From assembly GCA_030765045.1 (NCBI GenBank), contig CM060962.1, forward strand, positions 263,156,647 through 263,220,646: 64,000 nt of DNA. The letters run 5' to 3'. Numbering within the stretch: position 1 is the first letter of the stretch; each line of letters begins with the position of its first letter. The notes beneath the pieces are model-generated. The model searched no databases, had not been told where the DNA came from, and saw nothing but the letters and a program-made list of their open reading frames with translations. Made by a program: the position numbers and the translations under genes. The DNA comes from Tenodera sinensis (Eukaryota > Arthropoda > Insecta > Mantodea > Mantidae). Positions 50,590 through 63,095 of this stretch are shown in pieces.

Positions 50590-50700
50590 AAACAAAGCAA
50601 AACAAAGCTTGGAAAGGGTAGAGTGAGACTGAAGAATTGAATGCCATGACCGGAATTTGAGCCACGGATCTACCGGACGGTAACCGGTAGATCCTACACA
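50590..50700 (-). repeat. SINE family C copy with perfect hairpin
   Basis: On the - strand 'gtggctcaaattccggtcatggcattcaa' and 'cagtctcactctaccc' match the other family C copies. The sequence before the B box is a perfect 11-bp stem, GGATCTACCGG/CCGGTAGATCC, around a 7-base loop (50666-50694), replacing a normal anticodon arm. Confidence 0.6.
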
Positions 50701-51279
50701 CGGCTAGTGTGGAAAAACATTAATTACAAAACAAAGCTTGGTACCTTTCCCAAGAATAAGAATATGAAAGCGGGAAAGGTTAATAGGCATCGACTATGAC
50801 TGCGTAAACGGACTTTGACATGTGGAACATGGAACATACAAGGGATGAGTGGAAAGTTAATGGAGATAGAGAAAGAGATACACTCCTTAGAAATAAATAC
50901 AGTAAGTTTTAAACGAGACACTCGTGTACAATAATAGTCACTATTGCTAAGGCAGGTGCAGAATTTAAAGGTGCGTATGTTATAATTAGACAGAATTTTA
51001 TTTTCTGACCATGGCTGTGCAAAAATCCTCTCACTACAATACCTCTAACGTGACCTACACACCTTTCATCTTCACATGATTATCATTCTCAAAATTCATT
51101 CAACATTGAAAGGCCAGAATTACACGAGCATTTCTTCATCACAAAGCTGATCTCTATTCTAAATGTGCTGTATACTATAGAAATACAGATCATGCAGTTT
51201 GAAAAGGAATGCGTTAGTGTTCAGTTTGTTTTCAGAGTAGTAGGTGTTATTTTATTATTAAAGTAACTGGACACATATT

Positions 51280-51283
<4 letters not shown>
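50701..51283. other. Non-coding, nothing recognised
   Basis: AT-rich DNA. 'acatgtggaacatggaacatac' at 50820 recalls the N-terminal region of LINE endonucleases (TWNI/TWNV...), but is too short to call. Confidence 0.35.

Positions 51284-51343
<60 letters not shown>
51284..51343. repeat. Poly(T) tract, 60 bp
   Basis: An uninterrupted T-run, the longest homopolymer in the window. No retroposon body was recognised on its right side. Confidence 0.95.
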
Positions 51344-52620
51344 CAATCTCGAGGTGAACTATTGTTAGTATATAAATGAAATGACTAATTTTTTCCCTGC
51401 ATTTGTGATAGGACTGTGTGAACACTTCCATCGAACCTGGGTTAAATGGTTGTAAGATTAAGAAACGTGAAGTGATTATTGCTGGGGCAGAAACATTGTA
51501 TTTAAGGTTTAAAACATCTTTAAGAAACTCTCCAGCCCAACGTACGTCATGTGTTAACACCAAGATATTAATGGTTTAAGGTACACGCCTAGCACGCGTG
51601 ACAACGGTACTCTATGCAAACATTGGCTTGTGGCTTTAAGCTTTGCGCTTACTCTAGTTGTGTCTGATGTGACATCTACTGGATGGTATAGGCACTACCG
51701 TCTTGTTCAGTATAGTACTCACACGGAATGTTTATTCTCTCATTTTTGCTAGTGTTTAATGCTTGTTCTTATTGTATACTGCACCACAGGTGATGGATAC
51801 TCATGATACGTGAAATGGAATTATTATTGAGTAAGCACATTTTGGGGAGAAAACCCCCCAGGCATGAGTTTGAGGTATCTACCTGGCATTTTCCAGTTAT
51901 GAGGACCGAGAAAAACCTGTGGAAACCCTCAGTCAGCGAGGATGGGCTTGGCGTGGTGGAATTTCAACGAAAGGATGATACATATATAGTTTTAAGGATA
52001 CGGATAAGTGAAAATCTAATTTCTGTAATTATGTATAAAATTTGTTTACAATTTTTACAATGCATTATTCATGCAAAGCATAATATGCATAGGAAATTCC
52101 ACTGTAATATATTCAGCAATTTTCAAGTTATGAAGTATTTAAACATCCATTTAACCATAAAAGGAAACAGTCCACATGATGAACAACTATTAATTCTGTT
52201 AATTTTAAGATATAACCCATCACACCTGAGAATTATAGAAAAATGTTAGAAACAGATGTTTGTTGCTCGTTTTGCTTAGTGGAAAGAAAATTAATGAGTT
52301 TGTAAAAGCAAATTTTGGAGTAGTCTTAGAGTGCTGATCGAAAATGGTCATTGTATCAACATTTCAGAAAAATCATCTCAAATATTTTTAATTTTCACTT
52401 TTAGCAAATGTGGAACATTTTGAAGTGTAGAAAGAACAGAAAGCGTGAAGCCACTTCTACGCATTACTGAGCAATAATAAACATTATGAAACTAGAAGGT
52501 TCAAAAATAGTTAGAAACGCGAAATTAAATAATAGATTTTTCAATCATTTTTGGTCAATTTTTATCTATGCCTGTCCTTGAATGTTCATTCTATCAAAAT
52601 TGATTTAATAACAACGCTTC
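51344..52620. other. Non-coding; unassigned repeat-like piece at 51840-51960
   Basis: 51840-51960 ('gagaaaaccccccaggcatgag', 'ccgagaaaaacctgtggaaaccctcag') has the look of a dispersed SINE-like sequence, but there is no second copy here. The 148-codon frame over it (51803-52249) has no domain. Confidence 0.4.
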
Positions 52621-52624
52621 TTAG

Positions 52625-52745
52625 AAACCTTATACATACAAATATAGAATCGAACTGAAAATTCAGTGCCCCAGCTGATATTTGAACCACTAATTTTTAG
52701 TTTACAGTGCCGCTATTCTAACCAACTGAAATACCATGGCAACAT
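52625..52745 (-). repeat. SINE family C copy, tRNA-Tyr/Thr-like head
   Basis: On the - strand 'ccatggtatttcagttggttagaatagcgg' (A box like a tRNA D arm), 'cactgtaaactaaaa' and 'gtggttcaaatatcagctgggg' (B box), followed by the family C tail 'cactgaattttcagttcgattc'. It is the copy with the clearest tRNA resemblance. Confidence 0.65.
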
Positions 52746-52835
52746 ACCGGTACGCTAATTTTAACTGTACACAAATACCTTTAAGACACCTATCTCTTTT
52801 AATTTAACTTCTATATTTCTCAGTTAACTTAAATT

Positions 52836-52871
52836 CCTTCTTCTTCTTCTTCTTCTTCTTCTTCTTCTTCT
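52836..52871. repeat. (CTT)n run
   Basis: A short pure CTT repeat. Confidence 0.95.
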
Positions 52872-53089
52872 AATATTTGTGTTATGTTTGTTCCTTAGAG
52901 GATAATTTGCGTACGCTATTTCTGTATTCAGAAAGTTATGCTGAGAATTTGTCTATTGGGTTGAGCGGAAGTTAGTGCCAAATCGCCTTAGCAGCCCTGC
53001 CACATAAATAAATGAACAAATAAATTTATAAATAGCTCAATAAAATATTCAAAACATGAAAATATTGTTACTTTACCAACTGTTACCTC

Positions 53090-53480
53090 GCTAAGTTCTC
53101 ACGTCGCTTAATAACCTGATTTAGTTCAATGTTCACTGTAATCTCATTAATAAAATCTAATTAAATTTGTCCCTGTCAGTTCACTTTCTTAGCGACGTAG
53201 TGTCGTAATGAAATACATCCGACAAACACAAGACTTCTCCAATTTCTCCTCCAATAGCAGCACTCACTGTACGTCACCCAACTCGTCACAAACTCATTCG
53301 GAGAATCGCATTTGTTGTCGCACCAGAAACGCACTCACCAACTCACTGAGTGAATCACTCCCGAGAGTGCTCTTACACAGAGTTTCAGAACGTTCGTGAA
53401 ATGAAAACTTCCGGAAGATTCTAGTTTCTCACTATACCGCTTCTGATGTTCAAGCTGTGCTAGAGTGCTAGTTATCTCTG
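53090..53480 (-). promoter_or_regulatory. Family B copy: diverged stress-type promoter
   Basis: On the - strand: a perfect three-unit heat-shock element (TTCCGGAAGATTC on +, 53409-53421), GAACGTTC (53388-53395), a weak TATA-like TGTAAGAG (about 53370), then 'tcactcagtgagttggtgagtg' (compare 'cactgagtgagttggagtgag' at 43885) and an AT-richer leader down to about 53090. The leader has drifted more than in other copies, while the heat-shock sites are the cleanest. No ORF follows on that strand. Confidence 0.55.
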
Positions 53481-56007
53481 TTTCTCTCTATTCTTCGGCG
53501 TCGTCCTCCCAACAACCTTTGAGCAATAGACGCTGTGCCACACTGTAAGCAAAATAATATTGGTATGACTTGCATAGTCCAAATTCTAATATCTACATTT
53601 ATTCTACTGCACTGGACCTCAAAGGGAAGGTTTACCTGAATCACAGGCTTCGTGCAAAGACGTGTATTGAAACTTAAAGTAATTATTTTACAGCACGACT
53701 TCAAACGCTATAACGAGTTACATTTGTCTTCATTTCCTGAGAAATACAAAAAAGACATAGGATAAACATCACATGATATTATTCAACAGCTGGAAAGTCT
53801 GCACAAGGTCCAGGGGGGAGCCCCGCGGCAACCAAGTGCAAGGACAGTACCAAGCAAATCGAGGGAGGGGGAAAGCTGAGTGCGCAACTCCTTGCATAAT
53901 TAGTACGAGCTGAGTGCCAGAACTGTTGTATAGATTTTATGCCACAACTATAGCATACTCTAAATTGCATTGCACTTCTTTGCAGCGATTTTAATATAGG
54001 AGTTCCGTGTGGAATTAAGCGACATTGGGTTTGAATTTTCAAACTTCCACATTTGTTGTCGAATTTCTTTAAACATTTGGCTGTTACTTAACTGTTTATT
54101 CACTCGAAAACTACACTTTAAAATTAGATAACATGAATAATTTGGAGTTTACTAATTTATTAACGAAAATTGTTATGCAAAGTAACCGCAAATTTAATTT
54201 TTCACTCGCGCATTATATGTAAGACTAGGTCACACATGATTTTCTCAAACTCACTTTAGGACATGGTAAATACTTTTAAGGAAGGACATCGATTTTTGTT
54301 CAATAGTTTTTTGTAAGTTAGCTTCCTAAGCTTATAAGCTTTTATATTTGTTTTAAATAATTGAATATTTCAGTCATTTAAACACTAATTAATTTTCTTT
54401 GTGTTAATTTGTAACCAGTATATTTTTGAGTATATATGTCAAGTTAAATAGAATTTGGTGAATATCTAATGTACGAGGAACGTTTTGCATATGTAAAAAT
54501 GCGAATTTATAGAGGCCAGTTAGAGGGGCGTGGCAGAAAGAATTTAAACGCCTACATCTCTAGTGCGGGCTGCCAGGGCAGGATCATTAAACAAAACAAA
54601 CAAGAAAACCAAGAAACAAAAAACCCATTTTACATCTGTTGTGCAAGGATCTAACGAATCGATTTCTACAAAAACAACCCAATTTTAAGTTTTTGAGCGA
54701 TGTTGGTGAAAACTCAGTCCCAGTTTCCCACTATTGAGTTACACTTCACTGCAGTGATTTTAACGTAGGCATTAGCATTTGAAATTTTGTAAATATAATC
54801 GTAGAATGTAACTCCTTTTTAATGATTTTAAAGTTGCAAAGCTTTGATAATTAAATAAGGTTTTGAATGTTTTTACTTTCATTTAACAAGACTTCATAAT
54901 TACAAGATTGAGGAGGGAAATTAATCACTGTATTTTGAATATACTAAAATCTGACGTGATAATATTGAATCCTGCAGTACTACATACCCACCTACCAGAG
55001 ACGGTGTATTAGGAACTGAAGGAGTAAAGCTTTTACTGATGAAGTTAAGGGAGATTAAAAACCCTAACCCGACAATGTTAAACCTGCTAAATTCATGCCT
55101 ATAAACCGAATACTTGCATATTTTCACAACCCCCCCCCCCCTTAATGTGAATCTTATTATGAACAAGATAAATTTGTTTCATGATATGAGTGATGAACTG
55201 GAAAAGATTTATAGCGCATATAAATACATATTCAAGATGTTAGTGGAGAGTTCACTTGGAAAATTTAGACTTGTTCTTCAGATTATTAGTGTAGTCCCAT
55301 TATTTGCTTATACACCAACAACACAACTCTCTTCACATCTGCTAGGAAATCAAAGTTAGTGACCCTGAGATGTGATAATGTTATACTACTAGTGGCACAG
55401 GTTTCTCCCTTTAATTAGCATTAGCTACCATTAAAAGCACTTATTTTACCATAGGTTATCCAAATATATATTTGGTGACCATTTGTTCCATTTTAGAGCA
55501 TATTTTCAACATGTTTACTTCATAAAGGGATACACAATCACATGATTTTAGTACATACGAAATTACCCGCTATTTGTGGTTCACTATTTCAAAGAATTTA
55601 CGATATCAGACTGACATTTTACGCATGTAGCTACATGTATTCTAACGTCGCTGTTCTACCTTTATACAAGCTTGTTTATTACGGAATATGACACATTTTC
55701 CTCATTATATCTATCCTATTTTGTTTAGCAGTTTTCCCCAAACACTGTTGTACTTTGTAATTGAGTAAGCATCTTACTAACACCAAAGTAGATCTACAAC
55801 AGAGCATAGGGGCTGTTCTTATCATCCTAAGATTAAATTTATATGTGAAATAGCTGATATAGATGAGATGAGAAGAGATATATGAAATAGATAGTGATGT
55901 AAGGAGACGCTGAAAAGACTTTTGGTGACAGAAGGAGACAGGAATGCTAAAGGTTGCATAGAAAGTGAATAAATACATAGGAAGATAATACTGTAGTCAG
56001 TATTATG
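53481..56007. other. Non-coding, nothing recognised
   Basis: No exon, RNA gene or repeat partner noticed. A C11 run lies at 55131-55141. Confidence 0.4.
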
Positions 56008-56143
<136 letters not shown>

Positions 56144-56184
56144 CTGTTTTATTACCTATATACTGTTTTAATTAAATTAATCAA

Positions 56185-56600
56185 AATGGATGGTATACTA
56201 TATTCTTCCATTATTTTCCATAAATTATTTCATTGTACTCTGTCATAAGCTTTGATGTAGTCTAGGGACATTAGGAAGTTTCGTAAGTTGTACTGGGATC
56301 TTTTCTTTATAATTTGTTTTACAGTAAAATAGTATCGATACAAGATCTTCTCCTAGGACGTTCTCTGCTATAGAGTATAATTACTTTTTGGGGCTGCTGA
56401 GAATTATTTATATGCCATTGTCAGTAAAACGACCCTTCTATAATTTGCACATTGATTTCTACTTCCTTTCTTATGCATATGTATTATACTGGCCGTGCAA
56501 CACTCTTCCGGTGTTTTTCCTTTCTTCCAAATTAAATTGAAGAATTGTAGTAGCCTATTCTTAAGCTCCTTCCCTCCGTAGTTCCATGCAATAAACACAA
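56185..56600 (-). pseudogene. RTE-like reverse transcriptase fragment
   Basis: On the - strand 'LLQFFNLIWKKGKTPEEC' then 'SIIHMHKKGSRNQCANYRRV' (RT blocks 1-2; family form 'W....P..W....I..I.KKG....C.NYR'). Further left in other frames are 'RSCIDTI' and 'LDYIKAYDRVQ', the first catalytic Asp block ('DY.KAFD'), and 'LWKIMEEYSIP'. The YADD block is missing. Three or more frame breaks. It is a 5'- and 3'-truncated remnant. Confidence 0.8.
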
Positions 56601-57569
56601 GAGTGGAAACTGCATGTTGTTACTGTTACTAATTTTATGTTGGTAAACATGGGTTTCGTTGGAAAGGAATTCATACATTAAAACTGTAAATATCTATAAA
56701 TATCAGAATGACCTAGAAAACACGAAATCGTGTAAAAATAACTTCTTACATACCTTCCTTCAAAATAAACACTATACTGTGCTCATTACGATACCGATAT
56801 ACTTGGTTATATAGCAGAACGCTGCTGTCTTCCTTGATCGTTCTCTCCCTTTTCTTTGCACAAACGTTTTATACAAATTGGAGTATGCAAAGTTTTTGTT
56901 TCTGCACCACAATTTATAGCCTCTGCAATAGGGTGATTAACATTTATTTCAATTTCATGTTGATCTATATCACTTTGGCCGCCTTTCATATCTGTAGTAT
57001 TTTCACTAGAATCTGTGTTAACCAGAACAAAGGAATTTCTAATGGCAAAATTTTGGATAGTGATTAAAGAGTAGGTAGTCAAGATCCATTACTCATTCTC
57101 TTTATCATAACACTATCTGCGGTTTTTTCAATTCGTTTCAGCCAAATATATACGGATATGTTTTGTTAGCTGGCACTAAAGGTAGTGTTTCTAACATGAG
57201 CCACTCATACTAGAATTTGCTGAATATAACACTCACAATCAGTGGAATAACGTCTTATAACACGTCTTATTACCCTTGTTTATTAGAATGAGAATTTTCT
57301 TGTATGGATTAATTAATGATTCGGAAATGAATTCCACGGAACCATAGGGCATTTTGCAAGCAACGGGGAAGATGGAATTCTCAGTAAAGAAGTCGAGGAA
57401 ATAATACGGTTTCTTCAATGATGTAAGGTAAAAAATTGTGACAGAGCGACCATGACTCGAGGTTATCGGTGGGATGACGGTGAACAACTCGCAGTTGGAG
57501 TGATGCATATAGATAACAGACACAGTAGCGCTCTTTCCCAGCGTAAATACCAAAGCCATATCGAGAGAA
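56601..57569. other. Non-coding, nothing firm recognised
   Basis: Two overlapping frames at 57239-57614 (-) lie just upstream of a family B-like segment. No domain was recognised. Confidence 0.4.
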
Positions 57570-57860
57570 AGTGGGATTGTTCTGAAACCTCCGTTCTTCG
57601 CGCCTTCCAAACATTCTAGGACCTTCTTACAAACCGCAGTGGTTATATAGACGAGAGTGCTCGCGAGTGAAACAGCTAGTTAGACAGTGAGGTGTTCTTG
57701 TTGAGACTTAACAATACTGTTTAATCTGAGTGTTCTCCGAGTGAGGTTATGGCAATAATTCTAATGCACAGTGAATGCTACTACTGCAAGAGATTGGACA
57801 GGTCTTGTGTTTCACTTCCCAACTAAGCGAATTGACGGTGAAGACTGGAACAAAGTCAAA
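57570..57860 (+). promoter_or_regulatory. Possible diverged family B copy
   Basis: On the + strand TTCTAGGACCTTC (57614-57626, heat-shock-like with one deviating unit), TTATATAG TATA box (57643-57650), then 'cgagagtgctcgcgagtgaaacag', which resembles the start-site region of the copy at 53340-53375. The leader cannot be aligned further. It could be an unrelated promoter; the following sequence has no clear ORF. Confidence 0.4.
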
Positions 57861-59019
57861 ATATCAAAATACTAAGGTAAAAGTGTTTAAGTGATCATGT
57901 TGTCAGTACTGGTGTGAAAGTCAAATAACAACGAAGGCTAGGCATGGCTGGGCTAGAGTTTACCACTGCTCATCCTCGAATGTATACTGCTATTTCCTTT
58001 AAAATTACAGGTGGATACCTTAAAATTTAATAGTCATGGATGTCTAAAATATAGTAAATAACAACACATCTTAAAAATATTTTGTTTTGCTGCACTCGGC
58101 TTACAGCCTCGTTCCGCAAACTTTCCTGTTCACAACAATTCTCCTCTGTTAACACTTGATAGTATAGCTCCACCGTAGTACGATACTCCAACAATGATAA
58201 ATCTGCTACCGGCTGCTACAGTGGTGAACTATATCTTTTTCTGATGGTATGCTGGGTGGGTGTGAGAATAATGACACCAGCTAAGCTAGCTGATAAATTT
58301 AATGAAGGTTAATAAATGAGCTGTCTGAAGTGAGTTGCCCACTGTTTGAGCATGTAGAATTAAATTGTTTCAGAACTGTATCACCAGAAGCTGTAACTAT
58401 TGAAGTATTATATCTGCTAACTTCTGTAGTGTCGTGAATTATTTGATGTTTAAGATAACGTTCCGTGATAGCATTAAGAACCAAAGGTTATTGTAAACGC
58501 TCAAATGTTAAGTGGGAAAACCTCTTTCAGCTAACTCCAAGTATGATGTCACCCGAGTGCGCTACTGACAGGCAATAATATAACACAGTAATTTGCTTCT
58601 GCAAAATCTAAAAGACTGATCCAAATTTTGGAAAAAAAAAACAGGCTCTTCTATCAACCTAGATATCATCTATTTCATAACCATCTCGCCAAAGTTTCTA
58701 TGTTATACGTTGGAAAATCTTAAACTTCTTCGAATGTGAAATACCTTTACTCTTTTACTTTCTAAATTTTGAGATTTATTTCTCTTTCCATTTTTCAGAC
58801 GTGGTATACTGCGTTTGAATGCAACCATCTGATTTCTTCAGGTACTGAGATTTCCCTACCGTTTCTTTATATGATTATTAGCCCTAGCTTTACCAAGGTT
58901 TATTCCATGACCCGGATTACTAAGGGGGTTACTTTGTGACCACCACTAGTAACAAAATATCTGAGTAGTTTTTAAAATAAATGTATTTTAAAAGTCTGAT
59001 GCGCTGAACTCACATAATT
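57861..59019. other. Non-coding, nothing recognised
   Basis: No exon, RNA gene or repeat partner noticed. Confidence 0.4.
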
Positions 59020-59834
59020 GTCTCTACTCTTGCATAAACCATTCTCACAAACTCTCATTCCTATATCTTCTTCGTATTAGTTGTGATAAACATTTGCAGA
59101 AATTATCTTATTGCTTATTTCCTGGTAACTGCAAGGGGAACAAGGTGATACAGTAGGCTTTGAGCGATGGTCAAATCTTTTAAAACTTTGAGATTTCATT
59201 CTCTTTGCATGGGTATGATATAAAGCAAATCAATAGCGATCTTCCATTTGACGAAAGTTTAATATTCCAAAACACACACAAATAACAAGGAATATCTCCG
59301 AAATTGTTCCCTATACAAAGAAAAAAAATCGGACATAAATTATGTGTTGTAGCAAGATGTGCTGTATAGTGAAATTCAGTCTATTTCTTTTGGTTTGCCA
59401 GTTTTGCAGAATTTGTCCAGAGTGAACAGGACTACATAGGCTATAGCCAGAAAATTCAGAATATACATTTCGTTTGCCTTATAAATATCTGAAATATACG
59501 GCATTTTGATTAAAATCGTTAGAGCCTTTACCGAGAAAATCAAAATTTCCGAAACATTGTCCATATAAAGCGTAGTTTAGGGTGGAGGAATTTTCTTGAA
59601 AATCTTCGCGTCGCATCCTTGAAAGACATTACACTTAATTACCAGCTTTGGTTTTTAACTGACTTTTCGTTTTAGAGTTATGCTGTCCACAGTCCGACAA
59701 ACACATAATTGCACATAAACATGCTTTTTGATTTATAAGGCCTCAAAACCTATATTTCTGGTGAAATCTCGACATCGAATTTTTGGGTGGAATATAAAAC
59801 TTCCTCTACTTACTATAAGCGTACAGAAAGTAAA
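59020..59834 (+). repeat. Family A copy, full length
   Basis: The most complete copy in + orientation. It runs from the 5' sub-terminal 'tgtctctactcttgcataaacc' (59019-59040) through 'tcttcttcgtattagttgtgataaac', 'gatacagtaggctttgagcgatgg', 'ctttgcatgggtatgatataaa', 'cgatcttccatttgacgaaagttt', 'aacaaggaatatctccgaaattgttcc', 'gacataaattatgtgtt', 'ttggtttgccagttttgcag' and 'cattttgattaaaatcgttagagcc' to 'ggtgaaatctcgacatcg' and the 3' end 'cctctacttactataagcgtacagaaagta'. No long ORF. Flanks show no obvious target duplication. Confidence 0.85.
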
Positions 59835-61404
59835 AAATTGGTATTCTATCTTCTCATGTGTTTAATGGCAATACTTAACACTGTTTAAGTATTACTTTTT
59901 GGCATGAATTACATTAGCTATTGTGCCAATCCTCATTACGGAGCTTATACTAACAGCGGAGGTAACCACCACTTTTAACCAGATATACCAGCATTTTTTT
60001 AAACACATTTATTTTAGAAGTTGTATATTATATCTTCTCATGTTTATAAAGGTAATATTAACATGTTTAGCTATTCCTGACTACTTTTTTACATAAATCA
60101 CATTATACCGACCAGGCGACCACCTTGATATTTCATTGCTTCTCAAAAAACTAGCAATGAAAAATTTGAGACAAATACATATGTAATTCAGTAGTAGAAG
60201 CAGTGAATGATAATAAATATTAACTACATGTCTTCAATCAAACAGTTAAAGGAGAAAATTTTCAAAATTTGCAGAAACTAGTCTTAAAGAACCCCCTTCC
60301 CCCACTGAGTAATGCGAGGGTTAATCTTATAAGTTAATAATTTGGATATGACACTTTAGTAATCTACTTTCGTTCGTTTCGCTTAAACGGTATTTCGGTT
60401 AAAACTGTTGTGGATAACAGAGGCTCTATTGTACTTAGAAACTTCTGTCCTATTTCCCAATCGTACCTTTTTCCCTACCCTTTCGCAGCGAACAGGAAGC
60501 GTACGTTTGGGAAGAAGCTTTGTGAACCGTCAGTGAACAGAAGGTTTTTGTGACGTGGTCACCAAGTCGCACTAACAAGGCGCGTCGCTGATGAACCGTC
60601 GAGTCTGTCGCCTCTTGCAGAATTCCGAAATACGCCTACCGGGGAAGAAAGTCTTAATATAATGATCGGAATTCAAGTCTGGGGACCTTAATCCACTTTC
60701 AGGGCCGAGGAAAGTTCCTCTCTTGATCAAGGAGGAAGTTGTAGACGGCGTCTTGGGTAAACACTACAGCCTTTCTTGTCTATCCCTCTTCTTCGTTCCT
60801 GTTCCATGATTAATAAAAGCACAGAGGAATTCTGTCGCAGAGGAAATTAGGATCGCGTTCAAAACAAGACCCTGTTAACGATGCAAATGCGACAAAGAGA
60901 AATAGGTCAACCGGAAAATAATTGCAGTGATGCAGTCATGAATCCAACTGGCAAAATTATAATTTAAACAGGCAATACTCTCTCCTTCATTTCCTGGGCT
61001 AAATTCAAGACTCGGCGCTAAATCAGTTTATGTACAAACGCTTTCAAAGTTTATTCTTATGTGATTAGCTCGGTTCGTTGTACAAACTCCGCAGTTTTAA
61101 AAGTCGCTTAAGCAAAACCACCAGTTTACATTAAAAATGTTCTGTGTTACGTTCACATGAGTTTCTCTACCCACTATCGTTTCTTTTTATATAGCTATTA
61201 CAAAATACTCTTATAAAAGTTGACGTCTCTATCTGCTTCATATTAGTAGAGGCAGTGCTTAAAGGCGACAGCCCCATGTCAATAAATTTCCTGGTATTTA
61301 AGATAACTCTTCCGGGATGAAACTCCGGCGCACCAGCGCTGGTGACATGAATCTGGCATTTGAAGCCTAGTTAACAAACAAAATATTTATATGTTTTTAC
61401 GGAA
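59835..61404. other. Non-coding, nothing recognised
   Basis: 60450-60800 is richer in GC than its flanks but has no supported gene or partner. Confidence 0.4.
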
Positions 61405-61620
61405 CTATTGCCCTGCCATCTTGCAAAAAGCTCAAAATGCGGTGGGTGTCAGAGCATCAGGGCATCTATGAAAATGAAAAGGCTGATCAGCTGGCAGATA
61501 TCATACTGCACCTGAACCCGAAGTTGGAATCACTACAAGTGTTTGCAAAACCTCAACAGAAATATGGATTAGGGAAAAACATAACTCAGGTGGCAAACTT
61601 ATCCTGGACAAAGACTTAGT
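61405..61620 (+). pseudogene. LINE RNase H-like fragment
   Basis: 'MRWVSEHQGIYENEKADQLA' resembles the 'W.P.H.GI.GNE.AD.LA' end of the RNase H domain found in I- and R1-type LINEs, which contains the catalytic His and Asp. The frame stops at 61617. Everything upstream is decayed. The fragment is short, hence the moderate score. Confidence 0.6.
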
Positions 61621-62019
61621 AAGTTATTAAGTTTAAATACAAATTTGCTTTTATCAAGATCTTATGTTTACCTTGTCTACTAAGCAATTAACAGTAAACA
61701 GAAGTATCCATTGTATTCCGCTCAACAGCTCAACGTAAATATTTGGCAGGAAACGAACGTCTTGAGGACCCTGAAGCAAGAAATATAATGTAAGACTTAA
61801 AGCTTTCAGGGCGAGCGTTGTTAATCAAGGCTTCATGGGTGATCAGCCGTGTGAGATTCAGAAACATTGAACTCTCGGCCATTGTAGACACCATGGCCTT
61901 CATCAGAATTAAAATAACCACTAGAGGCCAGAGGAGATTCGAGTCGAACGGGGATCTTTCCCCCGCTCGGGTGTCGTTACCGCAGTACCCAGCCATAACA
62001 TGGTGGCTTAAAATCGAGG

Positions 62020-63060
62020 TTACCTGTGCCAAAAATGCATGAGGATGTTATGAAGGATTACGTGAAGCCTGTGGCGAGAATGCATCACCGTACAGGACGG
62101 TTGCACGATGGGTTAAGGCTTTTGGTGCGGCTCGGACTGAGACTACGGATTTGCACCGCACAGGTTGGACGTACATTCCTCAAGTTCAGATTGACATCGT
62201 GAGTAGTCTCGTTGCCGTGCACCATCGATGTACTGTCCAGGAGTAATCCATATTGGTTGGTCTCAGTCATCAAACGGTGTGACACATCCTGAGGAAGTGT
62301 CTTCACCTGAGGAAAACTGCGTCCCGTTGGGTTCCACTTCGACTCACCGAGTTACAGAAATGGTATCGGTATGCACTGACTGACATCCACGTGGATAGGT
62401 ATCGAAACGAAGGAGACGCTTTCTGCAGCGTGTTGTCGCCATTGATGAGACGTGGGTACGAGCCTAAGAGCCGGAATTAAAGCATCAGCCGAATGAATGG
62501 CGTCACCCTGGTTCACCACATCCACAGAAAGTTCAACAAGAACCCAGTCAGGTGAAGCTAATGCTGATGGTGGCATACGACTACGAGGAGGTTATTCTGA
62601 CCCACCATGTACCTGAGGGACAAACCGTCAACAGTGACTACTATTGCCGATTTCCGGAGCGACATCTGCGTCCGGCAAACGTTCACGTTTATTGCGAGAC
62701 GATCACAACATCGTTTTGCATGACAACGCACGTTGTCATGTCCAAACAATGTCCAGTTCTTATTGTAACGGTGGCATTGGGAGATTTTGAAACACCCTCC
62801 GTACTCACCAGACATGAGTCCTTGTGACTTTGACCTGTTTCCGAAGTTGAAGGAACACCTTCGAGTTTGCCAATTTCCTGACGTGGCTTCTGTAGTCCGC
62901 GCAGTAGGGCGCTCCGTCGCAGTCATCAACAGAGATCGCCTTGCCAACGGTGACCAACGGCTGCCCTACATTTGACAAAAGGTCAGGGACATTGTGGGTG
63001 ACTACATAGAAGGAATGTAATACAATTGTACTTGTGAGTTCAATAAATATTCTCTTCTAT
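62020..63060 (+). pseudogene. Mariner transposase, broken
   Basis: In shifting + frames: 'GLREACGENASPYRTVARWV' (helix-turn-helix part), 'VQEXSILVGLSHQTV'-like block, 'VVAIDETWVRAYEP' (first catalytic D, about 62435-62475), 'QVKLMLMVAYDYEEVILTHH' and 'EGQTVNSDYYCRF' (62550-62660), a degraded 'DNARCHV' block (about 62725), and an intact C-terminus 'HPPYSPDMSPCDFDLFPKLK' (62790-62850; third D) to 'DYIEGM' with a stop at 63018. The spacing of the last two D blocks fits mariner. A terminal repeat may end near 63095 ('gcagccctcgta'); its partner at the 5' side was not found, so the element is probably 5'-truncated. Confidence 0.85.
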
Positions 63061-63095
63061 CAATGTTGCCACTACTTTATTTGCAGCCCTCGTAT

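Noticed and set aside
51803..52249. A 148-codon frame as a possible gene
   Set aside because: No domain, AT-driven codon use in its second half, and its first half looks like a dispersed repeat.
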